A DNA stretch of 36,858 nt from Bacillota bacterium (GTDB taxonomy: Bacteria; Bacillota; Clostridia; Peptostreptococcales; Anaerovoracaceae): NCBI GenBank assembly GCA_017445315.1, contig JAFSUI010000027.1:1-36858 (forward strand), written 5' to 3'. Made by a program: the position numbers and the translations under genes. Positions 21,407 through 31,180 of the stretch are shown one piece after another. The notes beneath the pieces are model-generated. The model worked only from the letters and a program-made list of their open reading frames with translations, was not told the DNA's origin and made no database searches. Position 1 is the first letter of the stretch; every line of letters begins with the position of its first letter.

Positions 21407-22366
21407 TTATAGATGTTTCCCCAAAACTTCGCGGAGCTCATCTCCACTTTCTATACTGTTAATCATGCCCCTAAGGCTGGAGCTTCCCGGTATTCCTTTA
21501 AGGTATTTGGGAATAAACTTACGCATCTCCCTCACCGCTATATATTCGCCCTTTGCTTTTTCCATAGACAGATAGTGAGTGAGTATGGCGTCCTTTATTT
21601 CATTGATGTCGGGTCTTGCGAGAATTCCCTCCCCCAGCCATGCGGCCTTAAGTTCAGAAAATATCCACGGATTCCCGAGCGATCCTCTACCTATCATAAC
21701 GAAATCGCATCCCGTCTCATCCATCATAGACATGGCTTCATCAAAGCTCGTTATATCGCCGTTTCCTATTACGGGGATGCTTACGCTATTTTTTATTTTC
21801 GTAATGCAATCTCTGTCTACCGAGCCACTATAATACTGCTCTCTCGTGCGACCGTGCACCGCTACGCATGCACCGCCACCCTCCTGAATCGCCTTTGCTG
21901 CCAAGACGCCGGCGTCACTAGATGCACCGTCGATACCGATTCTTATCTTTGCCGTTACGGGCTTATCCGTAGCTTCGGACATCTTCTTTATGATTTTATA
22001 GATGAGCTCGGGATCTCTTAAAAGTGCAGAGCCCTCGCCATTCTTTACTACTTTTGGTACGGGACAGCCCATATTCACATCCAAAAGGATGTTCTTTTCT
22101 TTTGATAGTTTCTCCGCGGCCCAAGCCATAATATCCGGATCGCTACCAAAGATCTGATAGGCTGTAGGGATCCCTTCTTCTCCGATTTCCAGAAGTTCCG
22201 GTGACTTTCTATCTCCGTAATATAGTCCCTTTGCGCTCACCATCTCCGTATAGACAAGCGAGGCACCCATTTTTCCACAGATTTCTCTGTACGTAAGATC
22301 GGTAAAACCAGCCATTGGCGCGAGGAAAAAAGGAGTGCTCGGTGTAAAATTCCCTATGCTTTTCAT
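21407..22366 (-). CDS. dusB: tRNA-dihydrouridine synthase
   Basis: A 319-residue flavoenzyme that reduces uridine to dihydrouridine in tRNA D-loops. The barrel carries FFLAPMAGFTDLTYREICG, EMVSAKGLYYG, NMGCPVPKVVKNGEGSALLR (with the catalytic Cys), PVTAKIRIG, AVHGRTREQYYSG and IGNGDI, then FVMIGRGSLGNPW. These are the DusB/NifR3-type motifs. The ATG overlaps the coaX stop by four bases (ATGA). It sits in the ftsH-pucR-coaX-dusB order common in clostridia. No regulation of its own is visible. Confidence 0.94.
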   Translation of the reverse strand: MKSIGNFTPSTPFFLAPMAGFTDLTYREICGKMGASLVYTEMVSAKGLYYGDRKSPELLEIGEEGIPTAYQIFGSDPDIMAWAAEKLSKEKNILLDVNMGCPVPKVVKNGEGSALLRDPELIYKIIKKMSEATDKPVTAKIRIGIDGASSDAGVLAAKAIQEGGGACVAVHGRTREQYYSGSVDRDCITKIKNSVSIPVIGNGDITSFDEAMSMMDETGCDFVMIGRGSLGNPWIFSELKAAWLGEGILARPDINEIKDAILTHYLSMEKAKGEYIAVREMRKFIPKYLKGIPGSSSLRGMINSIESGDELREVLGKHL

Positions 22367-23151
22367 TTTCTGTTCTTCTTGTATATGAGCGCAAGTCCCT
22401 CGAGCGTGAGGTTCTTTTCAATATAATCTATTATATTAAGGCCCTGGTTCACAAGCTCTGCAAATCCACCAGTTGCAACGACCCTGATTTCACTTTCGTC
22501 TTTTTTGCAAAGTGCGGCAAGTTCCTTCTTCATCTTGGAAACTATAAAATCACACATTCCCATCTGGCTATACACGAGTCCCGCCTGCACGCTCTCCTGC
22601 GTTGTCTTGCAGATGGTGCGACCTGGATCTTCTATTTCTACGCTCGGGAGTTTACTCGTTCTCTCCGAAAGAGCCTCTGAAGAAATCTTGATTCCCGGAG
22701 CGATTGTTCCGCCAAGGTATTCTCCGTTTTCAGTCACAGCGCAAAATGTCGTTGCGGTTCCAAAGTCAACAAGGACAAGCGGTCCACCGTATTTATCAAA
22801 TGCCGCAACAGCATTTACGATTCTATCTGCTCCGACCTGCTGCGGATTATCGTATTTGATAGATAGTCCGGTCTTTATTCCTGCCTCAACTACAAGAGCT
22901 GTCTTTCCAAAATACTTAAGCGCCATATGCTGAAGCGTAAAGAGCATAGAAGGAACAACCGTTGAAATGATGATGTCATCCACCTCATCAAAAGAAATTC
23001 CCTCATACGCAAAAAGCTGACTGATTATCATTCCATATTCGTCCGCACTCTTATTGGTGTCGGTAGAAAGTCTCCAGCTGTTCCTAAGATTTTCTCCGTC
23101 AAAGAGCCCGATTAGGATATTTGTATTTCCGATATCAAATGCAAGCAGCAT
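22363..23151 (-). CDS. coaX: Type III pantothenate kinase
   Basis: CoaX phosphorylates pantothenate in the first step of coenzyme A synthesis, is not feedback inhibited by CoA and needs a monovalent cation. Motifs: LLAFDIGNTNILIGLFDG (phosphate loop), YDNPQQVGADRIVNAVAAF (substrate), and VDFGTATTFCAV then GGTIAPGIKIS. Two ATGs lie in tandem after AGGAGG; the second (23151) has the better spacing and gives a 262-residue protein starting MLLAFDIGNTN, as in homologues. The gene is separated from the PucR-type regulator by a few bases and overlaps dusB. Confidence 0.94.
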   Translation of the reverse strand: MLLAFDIGNTNILIGLFDGENLRNSWRLSTDTNKSADEYGMIISQLFAYEGISFDEVDDIIISTVVPSMLFTLQHMALKYFGKTALVVEAGIKTGLSIKYDNPQQVGADRIVNAVAAFDKYGGPLVLVDFGTATTFCAVTENGEYLGGTIAPGIKISSEALSERTSKLPSVEIEDPGRTICKTTQESVQAGLVYSQMGMCDFIVSKMKKELAALCKKDESEIRVVATGGFAELVNQGLNIIDYIEKNLTLEGLALIYKKNRK

Positions 23152-23160
23152 CATATCCTC

Positions 23161-24747
23161 CTATTCGTTAACAACCCTTTCAAGTCTCTGGAGTGCAAGC
23201 GCAATCGTAAGTCCCGGGATTACCCTGTTTCCTGTAATCTCAGCACCGAGCACTTCGTTTATTCTCTTGAGTCTATACTGTACGGTATTTGTATGTATGT
23301 CCATAAACTGAGCGGTCTTGCTACTATTCATTCCTGCATCAAGCACAAAGGTCTCAAGCGTTTCAATTAGCTGTCTTGCCTTGTTCTCGCCCATCTCCTT
23401 CATAAACGGTTCAAGAAGACTCACATAGTTTCTCTTTATATGTCCACCCTGAAACTGAATATTAATGCAATTGCTAACGAGAACCATCTCGTATTTTGAG
23501 AAAACTCTCTTATGCGGGAATACGCTTTCAACAAAGGTGCTCGTCTCGTTAATCAAAGTAAATGCATCCGCAACATCCTCAAGCGTACCGAGCCCCGTAA
23601 CATGGAACAGTCTCGCGTCCTGCGCGGTCTCTCTAAGATCCTTATAGAAAGAAAGGCATTTTGTCTTGCAGTTTCCGTCATCAGAATGGCGTCCTTCTTT
23701 TTTAAGCACTATTCCGTATGTCTCATCGCCCTCAGTTATGCTGATGATTTCACAGCGATTTGATTTTTCGTAGGACTCAATTGTTTCCGTAAATTTATCT
23801 TCGCCAAGACCTCTTCCGTAAAACGCACTAATCGGCACAAAATGCTCAATATCCACTTCGTTCTTAAGAGTATAGGCAAGACTTCTGTTTCCGCGTATTA
23901 GAGCTTTGATTAGCTCAGCTTTGGCGTCCCTTACCGGCGTGAACTTCCACATGCCCATTGCGAGCTGAATGATTTCTGCGAGCTTTGTTATCTCAACTGC
24001 AGAATATCTTTCCTCGTTATCAACAATTAGGAGGAAGTATTCTTCATCGCCAATACTAACAGTGCCCCAGAAAGCAGCGATATCATCTACATCCAAAATA
24101 GAATATCTTCTGCCTTCATCGGAGCGGCCTTTTTTCTGAAGCTTTCTTATAGCATCAGATACGCTTACCTTATGTCTATTTTCTGCAATTAAAACAGGAT
24201 TGAAATTTTTAGAGATAAGAACTGCTTGGAAGTCATTCTTGAGCGCTGCAACTCTAAGCGCCTCAGGAAAACTTCCGTGCCTATCAAAATCCATTAGATT
24301 GGAAATGGTGTTATTGATTAAGTCGTTAGCGAGATCACTTCCCGCAAGAAGCTTATCCATAACGCGCTCAATAACATCCGCATACTCGGATTTATTACCC
24401 GATGTAAGTATAATCAAAGGAAGTCCACAGGCCTCTGCAGCTTCAACCACAGGTGCATTTTCCGGTGTAACACCTGCAGGTGAATGGAATAGTACAATTC
24501 CGCCCACGCCTTTATCGGCCAAGGCTTTTACTACTTTAACCTGAGCCTTTATATCTCCGCTCATCCCATAGAAAGAAGTGAGGACAAGCTGATCCTTGAC
24601 TCCGTTATTTTTTATCGCAGTCTTGCTATCCGCAGCATCAAGTACCGACACGCTGCGGATATGATTTTTTAAATTGCGATTACCTGATGCAATAACGCAT
24701 GGTTTAAAGACATCCAGCTCAAGACAATCTTTAACGGTCATCTTCAT
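23161..24747 (-). CDS. PucR-family transcriptional regulator
   Basis: A 528-residue regulator. The N-terminal part (1-130) matches the purine-catabolism PucR domain ([20 protein letters not shown], then [16 protein letters not shown]). The C-terminal HTH_30 region is [20 protein letters not shown] followed by [11 protein letters not shown]. The middle (about 140-400) is a less conserved GGDEF-like/sensor segment, not assigned. PucR regulators normally activate purine or other catabolic genes; here no such gene is nearby. AGGA(G)GAAAAGG stands before the ATG, which overlaps the end of ftsH by 17 bases. Target genes are not predictable; coaX just downstream may be coincidental. Confidence 0.85.
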   Translation of the reverse strand: MKMTVKDCLELDVFKPCVIASGNRNLKNHIRSVSVLDAADSKTAIKNNGVKDQLVLTSFYGMSGDIKAQVKVVKALADKGVGGIVLFHSPAGVTPENAPVVEAAEACGLPLIILTSGNKSEYADVIERVMDKLLAGSDLANDLINNTISNLMDFDRHGSFPEALRVAALKNDFQAVLISKNFNPVLIAENRHKVSVSDAIRKLQKKGRSDEGRRYSILDVDDIAAFWGTVSIGDEEYFLLIVDNEERYSAVEITKLAEIIQLAMGMWKFTPVRDAKAELIKALIRGNRSLAYTLKNEVDIEHFVPISAFYGRGLGEDKFTETIESYEKSNRCEIISITEGDETYGIVLKKEGRHSDDGNCKTKCLSFYKDLRETAQDARLFHVTGLGTLEDVADAFTLINETSTFVESVFPHKRVFSKYEMVLVSNCINIQFQGGHIKRNYVSLLEPFMKEMGENKARQLIETLETFVLDAGMNSSKTAQFMDIHTNTVQYRLKRINEVLGAEITGNRVIPGLTIALALQRLERVVNE

Positions 24748-26917
24748 CCTTTTCCTCCGAGTTCATATCAGATTTATCTTCCCTCTCTAATCCCTCTTCG
24801 GTTATTCCCGCTGTTTCTTCTCTTAGCGTTTCTTCTGTAGGCTCTTTTTTGCCTACTTCCACACTATCTTTATTAATTTCGTTCTGAGGCTGATTAATCG
24901 GCGCACCATATACATAGGTTCCGTAATCAGTCTTGAACGCTCCCCTTGACTCTGCTTCTTCAGCCTTTAGGAGCTCCGCAAGTCTCTCTTCTTCCTCACG
25001 GCGAATTCTCTCACTTTCCTGAGCTTCGCGAGCATTCTCCTTTTGGATTTCGGCTATCTTCTCATGGAACTCTCTTGCTATATCGTCTGCAGTTTTCTCT
25101 CCTGTATAGAGAGCCTCAAACTGCTCGCCGTCAAGCGTTTCAACCTCAAGAAGTGCCTTTGCAACATGCTCAAGCTTATCCATATTCTCCTGGATAATTC
25201 TCTTTGTATCCTCAAAGGCTTCATCGACAATACGTCTGATTTCATGATCGATTTCGGCGGCAACTTCCTCTGAATAAGATTTCTTTGATGAGAAATCGTT
25301 TCCGAGGAATACTTCTTCCGATGTCGCATAATTAACAGGACCGAGTTTCTCGGAGAAACCGTATCTTGTTACCATCTCTCTTGCTATATCGGTTGCACGC
25401 TGAATATCGTTGCTTGCACCTGTACTTATATCGTCTCTTGTGAGAAGTTCAGCGACTCTACCTCCCATGAGATGCTTGATGGCATTTATCATGCCCTTCT
25501 TTGTATCGTATGCTCTATCCGTCTCAGGAAGCTGCATGGTGAAGCCGCCGGCAGATCCTCTCGGGATGATCGTAATCTGATGAACAGGGTCCGATCCCGG
25601 AAGACTTCTCATAACGATTGCATGTCCTGCCTCGTGATATGCCGTAAGTCTTCTTTCGTCCTCGCTTATAACTCTGCTCTTCTTTGCAGGACCTGCGATT
25701 ACCTTTGTTGTAGCTTCTTCTATTTCAGCCATCCTGATCTTTCGACCGTTACGTCTTGCAGTGATGAGAGCAGCCTCATTAAGAAGATTCTCAAGATCTG
25801 CAGGTGTAAAACCAGGCGTACGTCTTGCAATGATTGCAGGAGAAACCTCATCTGCAAGAGGCTTGTTCTTTGAGTGAACGCGGATTATTTCTTCTCTACC
25901 CTTGATATCAGGTATTCCGATTACGATCTGACGGTCAAATCTTCCCGGTCTAAGAAGTGCCGGATCCAGTACGTCAGGACGGTTTGTTGCAGCAAGAATG
26001 ATGATTCCGGAGTTCTCTCCAAACCCATCCATCTCTACGAGAAGCTGGTTGAGTGTCTGCTCGCGCTCGTCGTTTCCGCCACCGAGTCCTGCTCCACGCT
26101 TACGACCAACGGCGTCGATTTCGTCGATAAATACTATGCATGGTGCGCTCTTCTTGGCTTCACCAAATAGGTCTCTTACTCTTGATGCACCTACGCCGAC
26201 AAACATTTCAACAAAGTCGGAACCGCTAATTGTAAAGAATGGAACGCCTGCTTCACCGGCAGTTGCTCTGGACACATAGGTCTTACCTGTTCCCGGAGGG
26301 CCTACCAAAAGAATACCCTTTGGAATGCGTGCTCCAACCTCTTGATACTTTCTTGGATCCTTCAAGAAATCTACGATTTCCTGGAGTTCTTCCTTTTCTT
26401 CCTTTAGGCCCGCAACATCATCAAACGTGATGCGCTTGCCCTCGCCCTTATAGACTCGCGCCCTTGACTTCCCAAAGGAAAAGGCCTTTCCCTGTCCTCC
26501 CTGATTTATCATGAAATAGAATAGGAAAATGAGTGCAATAAGCATGATTGCGCTCGGAAGGAAGCTCGCTATAACCGAGCCGATGGAATTTGGATCATCG
26601 GTTTCCAAAACCAATTTCCCCTCTGCCATCTGCGGATAAATATATGTCTCTTCCAGATAGTTGATTTCCGTAATATACGGAGCATAAGTATAGACATACT
26701 TCTTCTGCTCCTCTGTACTGGTAGAAAGAAGTCCTGTTAACTTGGTTCCCGTGATATTGATTTCCGAGATTTTCTCTTGTTCCAGATACTCTGCAAACGT
26801 AGAGAATTTAACCTTCTTGGACTCCATACCTGCATTTCCCCTATACAACGATGCAAAGAGAATGATGCAGACGAAAATCGCTACATATACGAAGATTGTT
26901 CGTAAATACCTCTTCAA
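24731..26917 (-). CDS. ftsH: ATP-dependent zinc metalloprotease FtsH
   Basis: A 728-residue membrane protease that degrades misfolded and regulatory membrane proteins. Two transmembrane helices (about 5-25 and 115-138) flank a periplasmic-side loop. The AAA domain has GPPGTGKT (206-213), FIDEID (263-268), second region of homology with [12 protein letters not shown], and pore loop FVEMFVGVG. The zinc site is HEAGH (428-432) plus Asp504 in [10 protein letters not shown]. The last ~100 residues form a Glu/Lys-rich tail longer than in E. coli. The start is probably TTG at 26917, preceded by GGAGG about nine bases away; the next in-frame ATG would remove the first helix. Its promoter (26968-26996) lies in the end of tilS. 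Confidence 0.95.
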   Translation of the reverse strand: MKRYLRTIFVYVAIFVCIILFASLYRGNAGMESKKVKFSTFAEYLEQEKISEINITGTKLTGLLSTSTEEQKKYVYTYAPYITEINYLEETYIYPQMAEGKLVLETDDPNSIGSVIASFLPSAIMLIALIFLFYFMINQGGQGKAFSFGKSRARVYKGEGKRITFDDVAGLKEEKEELQEIVDFLKDPRKYQEVGARIPKGILLVGPPGTGKTYVSRATAGEAGVPFFTISGSDFVEMFVGVGASRVRDLFGEAKKSAPCIVFIDEIDAVGRKRGAGLGGGNDEREQTLNQLLVEMDGFGENSGIIILAATNRPDVLDPALLRPGRFDRQIVIGIPDIKGREEIIRVHSKNKPLADEVSPAIIARRTPGFTPADLENLLNEAALITARRNGRKIRMAEIEEATTKVIAGPAKKSRVISEDERRLTAYHEAGHAIVMRSLPGSDPVHQITIIPRGSAGGFTMQLPETDRAYDTKKGMINAIKHLMGGRVAELLTRDDISTGASNDIQRATDIAREMVTRYGFSEKLGPVNYATSEEVFLGNDFSSKKSYSEEVAAEIDHEIRRIVDEAFEDTKRIIQENMDKLEHVAKALLEVETLDGEQFEALYTGEKTADDIAREFHEKIAEIQKENAREAQESERIRREEEERLAELLKAEEAESRGAFKTDYGTYVYGAPINQPQNEINKDSVEVGKKEPTEETLREETAGITEEGLEREDKSDMNSEEKDEDDR

Positions 26918-26967
26918 TTATTATTTCCTCCACTTTATGTGTTATTTATACTAAAAACAGCCCATAT

Positions 26968-26996
26968 ATTTTATCATATTTATACAAGAAGTACAA
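26968..26996 (-). promoter_or_regulatory. ftsH operon promoter, inside the 3' end of tilS
   Basis: Minus strand TTGTAC (26991-26996), 17 bases, TAAAAT (26968-26973) with an extended TGA before the -10. The -35 lies in the last codons of tilS. A weak hairpin with a GTTTTT tail overlaps this region and may end tilS transcripts. Confidence 0.62.
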
Positions 26997-28422
26997 TATA
27001 GGCTATTTTGTCTGTTTCGCCCGTGATTTTCCATTTTGACGTGTATCTCGGCCTATATTCTTCTCCCTCGGGAATTACCCAAAGGACTTGATTTCCAATC
27101 GCCAGAAGCTTTACAAGGTCCCTCTTCTCCTTGGGAATCTTCATATCCACAAGGAGGTCCTGAATCTTCTTTGTTCCTGCTGCGGTCTTTATTTCATCGC
27201 CGGGTCTTCTGCCTCTGAGTTCCAGGCGAGAAAGGACGTCTTCACCATATTCCTTCTTCATGAGGGAAAGATCAAAGGCCGAATAGGTATTGGGAATCTT
27301 ATCAAGCTTGTCCAAATCCGACATGCTAATCTCTCTTACCTCAAATGAATAATCCTTCAAATTGCAAGAGTTTTCTGCATCTTCTTCCGCCCTTTTCCCC
27401 AGGTTTATAGTGTCATAAACTCTCCACGCAGAATAGCCGCCCGGGAGATTTGTATGCGTAGAAGGATTATCAGAAAGAATAACCTCGGTTATTGCCTCGT
27501 AATGTACAGATCCCACGTCTTCAATGAGGCCTGCATCCTTTAGCGCAAGAGCAAGAACACGCCTTCTGATTGCAGGATTCTCATCCTTTAATAAACTTCT
27601 GTTAAACGAAACCTCGGATTCTTTCTTTTTTAGAACGGAGCTCTCATAAACGATTCTTGATACCGCATCCAAGAATCTTCCATCTTCTTCTGCAGATGAA
27701 GCAAGCCTTATAAGCGCCTCTTTGATATTCGGATTGTACTCCTTCAAATCCGGAAGAAGGTTTAGCCTGATTCTGTTTCTGCCATAGACCGCTTCCATAT
27801 TTGTATGATCAATCCGCGGGGTAAGATTTCTTTCATCAAGATACGCCTCTATTTCCTCTCTAAACACAGAAAGAAGCGGCCTAATTATATTGATATCCGA
27901 GCCTTCTTCAATCGGACGCTTATACGGAATTCCGGAAAGTCCATCGACGCCCGTTCCTCTTATGATTCTCATGAGGACAGTCTCAGCCTGATCGTCTGCA
28001 TTCTGAGCAACGGCAATAGAGACTTTTTTACCGGGGTTTTCATTAAGCGCCTCATTTGCAACCTCGGAAAAAGCGCTATACCTAAACTTTCTCCCTGCTT
28101 CCTCCGTGCTCATACCATTCTCGCGAGCAAATGAATTGCAGTCAAACGAATAAACTCTTAAGTCTATGCCATGCGACCTTGCATATTCTTCGCAGAAGTT
28201 CTGGTCATCATCCGAGTCCTCTCCGCGTAGATTGTGATTTATATGAACGGGATAGAGTTTTAGATTGAATTCATCCCTTATTCCAAGCATAAAATCAAAA
28301 AGACAGAGGGAATCCGGGCCACCGGAAAAGCCTATGACCACAGACATGCCTTCTGTCAGCATATTGTATTCTTTGATGTTTTTAAGAGCTAGTTCTCTCA
28401 GTTTTCTTACGCTTTTTTCCAT
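26980..28422 (-). CDS. tilS: tRNA(Ile)-lysidine synthase
   Basis: TilS adds lysine to C34 of the CAU-anticodon tRNA(Ile), so that AUA is read as isoleucine. The N-type ATP PP-loop is VVIGFSGGPDSLCLFDFML (SGGPDS at 33-38), followed by VHINHNLRGEDSDDDQNFC and AVAQNADDQAETVLMRIIRGTG. The C-terminal TilS domain appears as LRGRRPGDEI and TKKIQDLLVDMKIPKEKRD. 480 residues is normal for Firmicutes. The ribosome site is GGAG, a little far from the ATG at 28422. tatD lies 26 bases upstream. An alternative name is MesJ. Confidence 0.95.
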   Translation of the reverse strand: MEKSVRKLRELALKNIKEYNMLTEGMSVVIGFSGGPDSLCLFDFMLGIRDEFNLKLYPVHINHNLRGEDSDDDQNFCEEYARSHGIDLRVYSFDCNSFARENGMSTEEAGRKFRYSAFSEVANEALNENPGKKVSIAVAQNADDQAETVLMRIIRGTGVDGLSGIPYKRPIEEGSDINIIRPLLSVFREEIEAYLDERNLTPRIDHTNMEAVYGRNRIRLNLLPDLKEYNPNIKEALIRLASSAEEDGRFLDAVSRIVYESSVLKKKESEVSFNRSLLKDENPAIRRRVLALALKDAGLIEDVGSVHYEAITEVILSDNPSTHTNLPGGYSAWRVYDTINLGKRAEEDAENSCNLKDYSFEVREISMSDLDKLDKIPNTYSAFDLSLMKKEYGEDVLSRLELRGRRPGDEIKTAAGTKKIQDLLVDMKIPKEKRDLVKLLAIGNQVLWVIPEGEEYRPRYTSKWKITGETDKIAYIVLLV

Positions 28423-28448
28423 TTCAAGAAATCATCTCCGCTTTAGGA

Positions 28449-29279
28449 TCAAAGATTATAGAACCTCATTGCATTTTCAAAGGTAATTTTGGAAACCTCT
28501 TCAATCGACAATCCCTTTATCTCCGCTACCTTATTGGCGGTGTATTCCACATACCAAGGTTTATTGGGTCTTCCCCTCATGGGCTCCGGCGTCAGATAAG
28601 GAAAGTCCGTCTCAATCATTATATATTCAAGCGGTGTTTCTTCTACGACGCGGACTGTTTTTTTATTATTCTTATATGTTACAGGACCGCAGATTCCAAT
28701 AGTCGCTCCGTGCTTTACATATTCTGCGGCGAGCTCTGCGCTTCCTGAGAAGCAGTGGATATCCACTCTTGCGTCCGGAACCAAGAAACCTTCTTCTCCC
28801 GGTCTTTTGGAAAAGAACTTCTTTCTCTCATCCGAGAATGCTCCCTCCTCCAAAAGAATATCCAGTGTCTCTCTATCCGCTTCTCTACTATGAATCACTA
28901 TCGGCATCTTGAGTTCGTTTGCAAGTCTTATCTGCCTTCTGAACCAATACCTTTGGTCATCTTTTTCGGAACGCATATAGTGATAATCAAGTCCTATCTC
29001 TCCTATCGCCTTGACACGCCTTCCGCTCGCAAGATTTTTAAATGCATCAAGCCAGTCCTCAGTCATATTCTTTGCATCATGCGGATGACATCCTATAACA
29101 GCTATGCACCACTCATACATAGCTGCATCCTCTGCAGCCTGGATGGATGAATTGAGGTCGTAGCCGATATCCGCAACATACGCGAGCTTGCTCTTTTCTA
29201 TTTCAATAGCAAGTTCAGCCCGATCTTGCGGGCTGAATCTGTCTTCGTTGATATGTGCGTGTGAATCAAATAATCTCAT
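28449..29279 (-). CDS. tatD: TatD-family metal-dependent hydrolase (DNase)
   Basis: A 276-residue amidohydrolase-fold enzyme with magnesium-dependent 3'-5' DNase activity in relatives. Metal ligands are visible: DSHAHI (His7, His9), GEIGLDYHY (Glu), MPIVIHSREAD (His), VDIHCFSGSA (His) and IETDFPYLTPEP (Asp). The position between metG and tilS is a common arrangement in Firmicutes. The ATG lies a few bases after the metG stop, with a weak ribosome site, so it depends on coupling. Its cell role (repair, DNA turnover) is not settled for the family. Confidence 0.93.
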   Translation of the reverse strand: MRLFDSHAHINEDRFSPQDRAELAIEIEKSKLAYVADIGYDLNSSIQAAEDAAMYEWCIAVIGCHPHDAKNMTEDWLDAFKNLASGRRVKAIGEIGLDYHYMRSEKDDQRYWFRRQIRLANELKMPIVIHSREADRETLDILLEEGAFSDERKKFFSKRPGEEGFLVPDARVDIHCFSGSAELAAEYVKHGATIGICGPVTYKNNKKTVRVVEETPLEYIMIETDFPYLTPEPMRGRPNKPWYVEYTANKVAEIKGLSIEEVSKITFENAMRFYNL

Positions 29280-29282
29280 ATA

Positions 29283-30935
29283 CTATTTTGCCTGCTCTTT
29301 TAGTTCTTCCAAAGCAGCAAGTTCCTTTTCTATATCAAGTCTCGGGAAAAGAACTTCGCCCTTTTCAACCTTGCATCCTTCGGAACCGTTAAAGGAATAT
29401 GCATCTTCCCAAACTACTTCCGGATTTAGTCCAAGCTGCGCCCTCATCTTTTCCGCTGTAGTATGCATAAACGGATGAATAAGAACCGAGACGATTCTAA
29501 GCGCCTCTGCAAGATAGTTCATGCATGCGTCAAGTTCTTCTTTTCTCTCCGGATCCTTTGCAAGAACCCATGGCTCTTTTTCATCAACAAATTTATTTGC
29601 ACGTCTTACGAGAATCCATATTTCTTCAAGCGCCATATTGAATGCGAATTTGTCCATTTGCTCGGAGACCTTATCCGCTGCATTTACGGCAATTGCTTTT
29701 AAATCATTGCTAAACTCATCGTCACAGGATGCATCGGGAACGATTCCGTCGCAGTATTTCTCAATCATGGAAACCGTTCTTGAAACAAGGTTTCCAAGAT
29801 CGTTTGCGAGATCAAAATTCATTCTTCTGAGCATTACTTCGTTTGTAAATACTCCATCCTGCCCAAAGGTATATTCTCTTAGCAAGAAATACTTAAGTGC
29901 ATCGATTCCGTATCTTTCAATAAGAACAACTGGATCAACAACATTTCCCTTGGACTTACTCATCTTGCCACCGTCTATAAGCAGCCAGCCGTGCCCTCTA
30001 ACCTGCTTTGGAAGAGGCTCTTCTATGGACATGAGCATTGCGGGCCAGATTACGCTGTGGAATCTTACAATTTCTTTTCCTACGAGATGAACATCTGCAG
30101 GCCAATACTTTTCATAGAGCTCGGGCTCATCCGGATAGCCGAGTGCCGTCACATAGTTTGAAAGCGCATCAAGCCATACGTAGATAACATGCTTTTCATC
30201 TATAGGAACAGGGATACCCCAATCAAAGCTCGTTCTTGAGATGCAAAGATCCTCAAGACCTTGATTGATGAATGCCTTCATTTCGTTTCTTCTGCTTTCA
30301 GGCTCCAGGAACTCAGGATGCTCTTCGTAAAGATCCAAAAGCCTTTGACCGTATTCCGAAAGTCTGAAGAAATACGCTTCCTCATCTGCTTTTTCAACAG
30401 GTCTTCCGCAGTCCGGACATTTTCCGTCAACGAGCTGACTCTCCGTCCAGAATGATTCACAAGGCGTACAATAGAGTCCCTCATAAACGGACTTATAGAT
30501 ATCGCCCTTCTCGTACATCTTCTTGAAGATTTCCTGAACTCGCTTAATATGTCTTTCTTCCGTAGTTCTTATAAAATCGTCGTGTGAAATTTCCATGGTT
30601 TCCCACAGTTTTTCAATTCCGGCAACTACGTTGTCAACGAACTCCTGCGGCGAAACGCCCTGCTCTTCAGCACGCTTTTGAATCTTCTGTCCATGCTCGT
30701 CGGTTCCCGTAAGGAATCGCACATCATAGCCCTGAAGACGCTTAAACCTGGCCATGGCATCCGCCATAACCGTACAATAAGTATGCCCGATATGAAGATT
30801 GTCACTCGGATAATAAATCGGTGTTGTGATATAGTAGGTTCCTCTCTTTTCCACTGAACCTTCCTCCGTTTTTTCTATATATTTTTCTAGCCTTTTTCTG
30901 GCATCAAATTTTACTGGAAACGTCATTGATGTCAT
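29283..30935 (-). CDS. metG: Methionyl-tRNA synthetase, short form
   Basis: A class I synthetase of 550 residues. HIGH is at 48-51 in YYPSDNLHIGHTYC, KMSKS in GGKMSKSKGNVVDP, and one knuckle CTPCESFW / CPDCGRP for zinc. The anticodon domain ends at residue 550; the C-terminal EMAP-like tRNA-binding domain found in many Firmicute MetG is absent. About 30 residues precede the usual N-terminus and look charged, with no known role. GGAG precedes the ATG at 30935, which is four bases after the small protein's stop. No T-box was recognised upstream. Confidence 0.94.
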   Translation of the reverse strand: MTSMTFPVKFDARKRLEKYIEKTEEGSVEKRGTYYITTPIYYPSDNLHIGHTYCTVMADAMARFKRLQGYDVRFLTGTDEHGQKIQKRAEEQGVSPQEFVDNVVAGIEKLWETMEISHDDFIRTTEERHIKRVQEIFKKMYEKGDIYKSVYEGLYCTPCESFWTESQLVDGKCPDCGRPVEKADEEAYFFRLSEYGQRLLDLYEEHPEFLEPESRRNEMKAFINQGLEDLCISRTSFDWGIPVPIDEKHVIYVWLDALSNYVTALGYPDEPELYEKYWPADVHLVGKEIVRFHSVIWPAMLMSIEEPLPKQVRGHGWLLIDGGKMSKSKGNVVDPVVLIERYGIDALKYFLLREYTFGQDGVFTNEVMLRRMNFDLANDLGNLVSRTVSMIEKYCDGIVPDASCDDEFSNDLKAIAVNAADKVSEQMDKFAFNMALEEIWILVRRANKFVDEKEPWVLAKDPERKEELDACMNYLAEALRIVSVLIHPFMHTTAEKMRAQLGLNPEVVWEDAYSFNGSEGCKVEKGEVLFPRLDIEKELAALEELKEQAK

Positions 30936-30938
30936 AGC

Positions 30939-31160
30939 TTACTCCAAATCCTCTCCTGCCCAATCATTGTTGGACCATTCCTCTTCAGGCCAAGAATCGC
31001 TTACAAATATGCGCTTCATAATCTGATTCATGCTTACAACAAGTGCCGTTCCCATAGCAACGCCAACGCCAAGGATAGCAAATGCTACCTTTACGGCATC
31101 GGAAGTTGTGGGCTTTCTTCCTTGATCAGCAAGATTTCCTGAAAATTTCCCCTCTTTCAT
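30939..31160 (-). CDS. Small single-pass membrane protein, unknown function
   Basis: 73 residues. A charged N-terminus (MKEGKFSGNLADQGRKPTTS) is followed by one hydrophobic segment (VAFAILGVGVAMGTALVVSM, about 25-44) and an acidic, tryptophan-containing tail (SWPEEEWSNNDWAGEDLE). The positively charged side before the helix suggests the N-terminus is inside. GGGAGAG precedes the ATG. The gene sits between the cytidylate-kinase-like gene and metG, with four bases to metG. No family was recognised. Confidence 0.7.
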   Translation of the reverse strand: MKEGKFSGNLADQGRKPTTSDAVKVAFAILGVGVAMGTALVVSMNQIMKRIFVSDSWPEEEWSNNDWAGEDLE

Positions 31161-31180
31161 TTTTCTCTCCCTTTTAAAAA

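Noticed and set aside
30936..31180. T-box leader for metG
   Set aside because: metG is preceded within four bases by a coding gene, and no specifier-loop or T-box sequence (TGGNACCGCG) is visible upstream of the operon.
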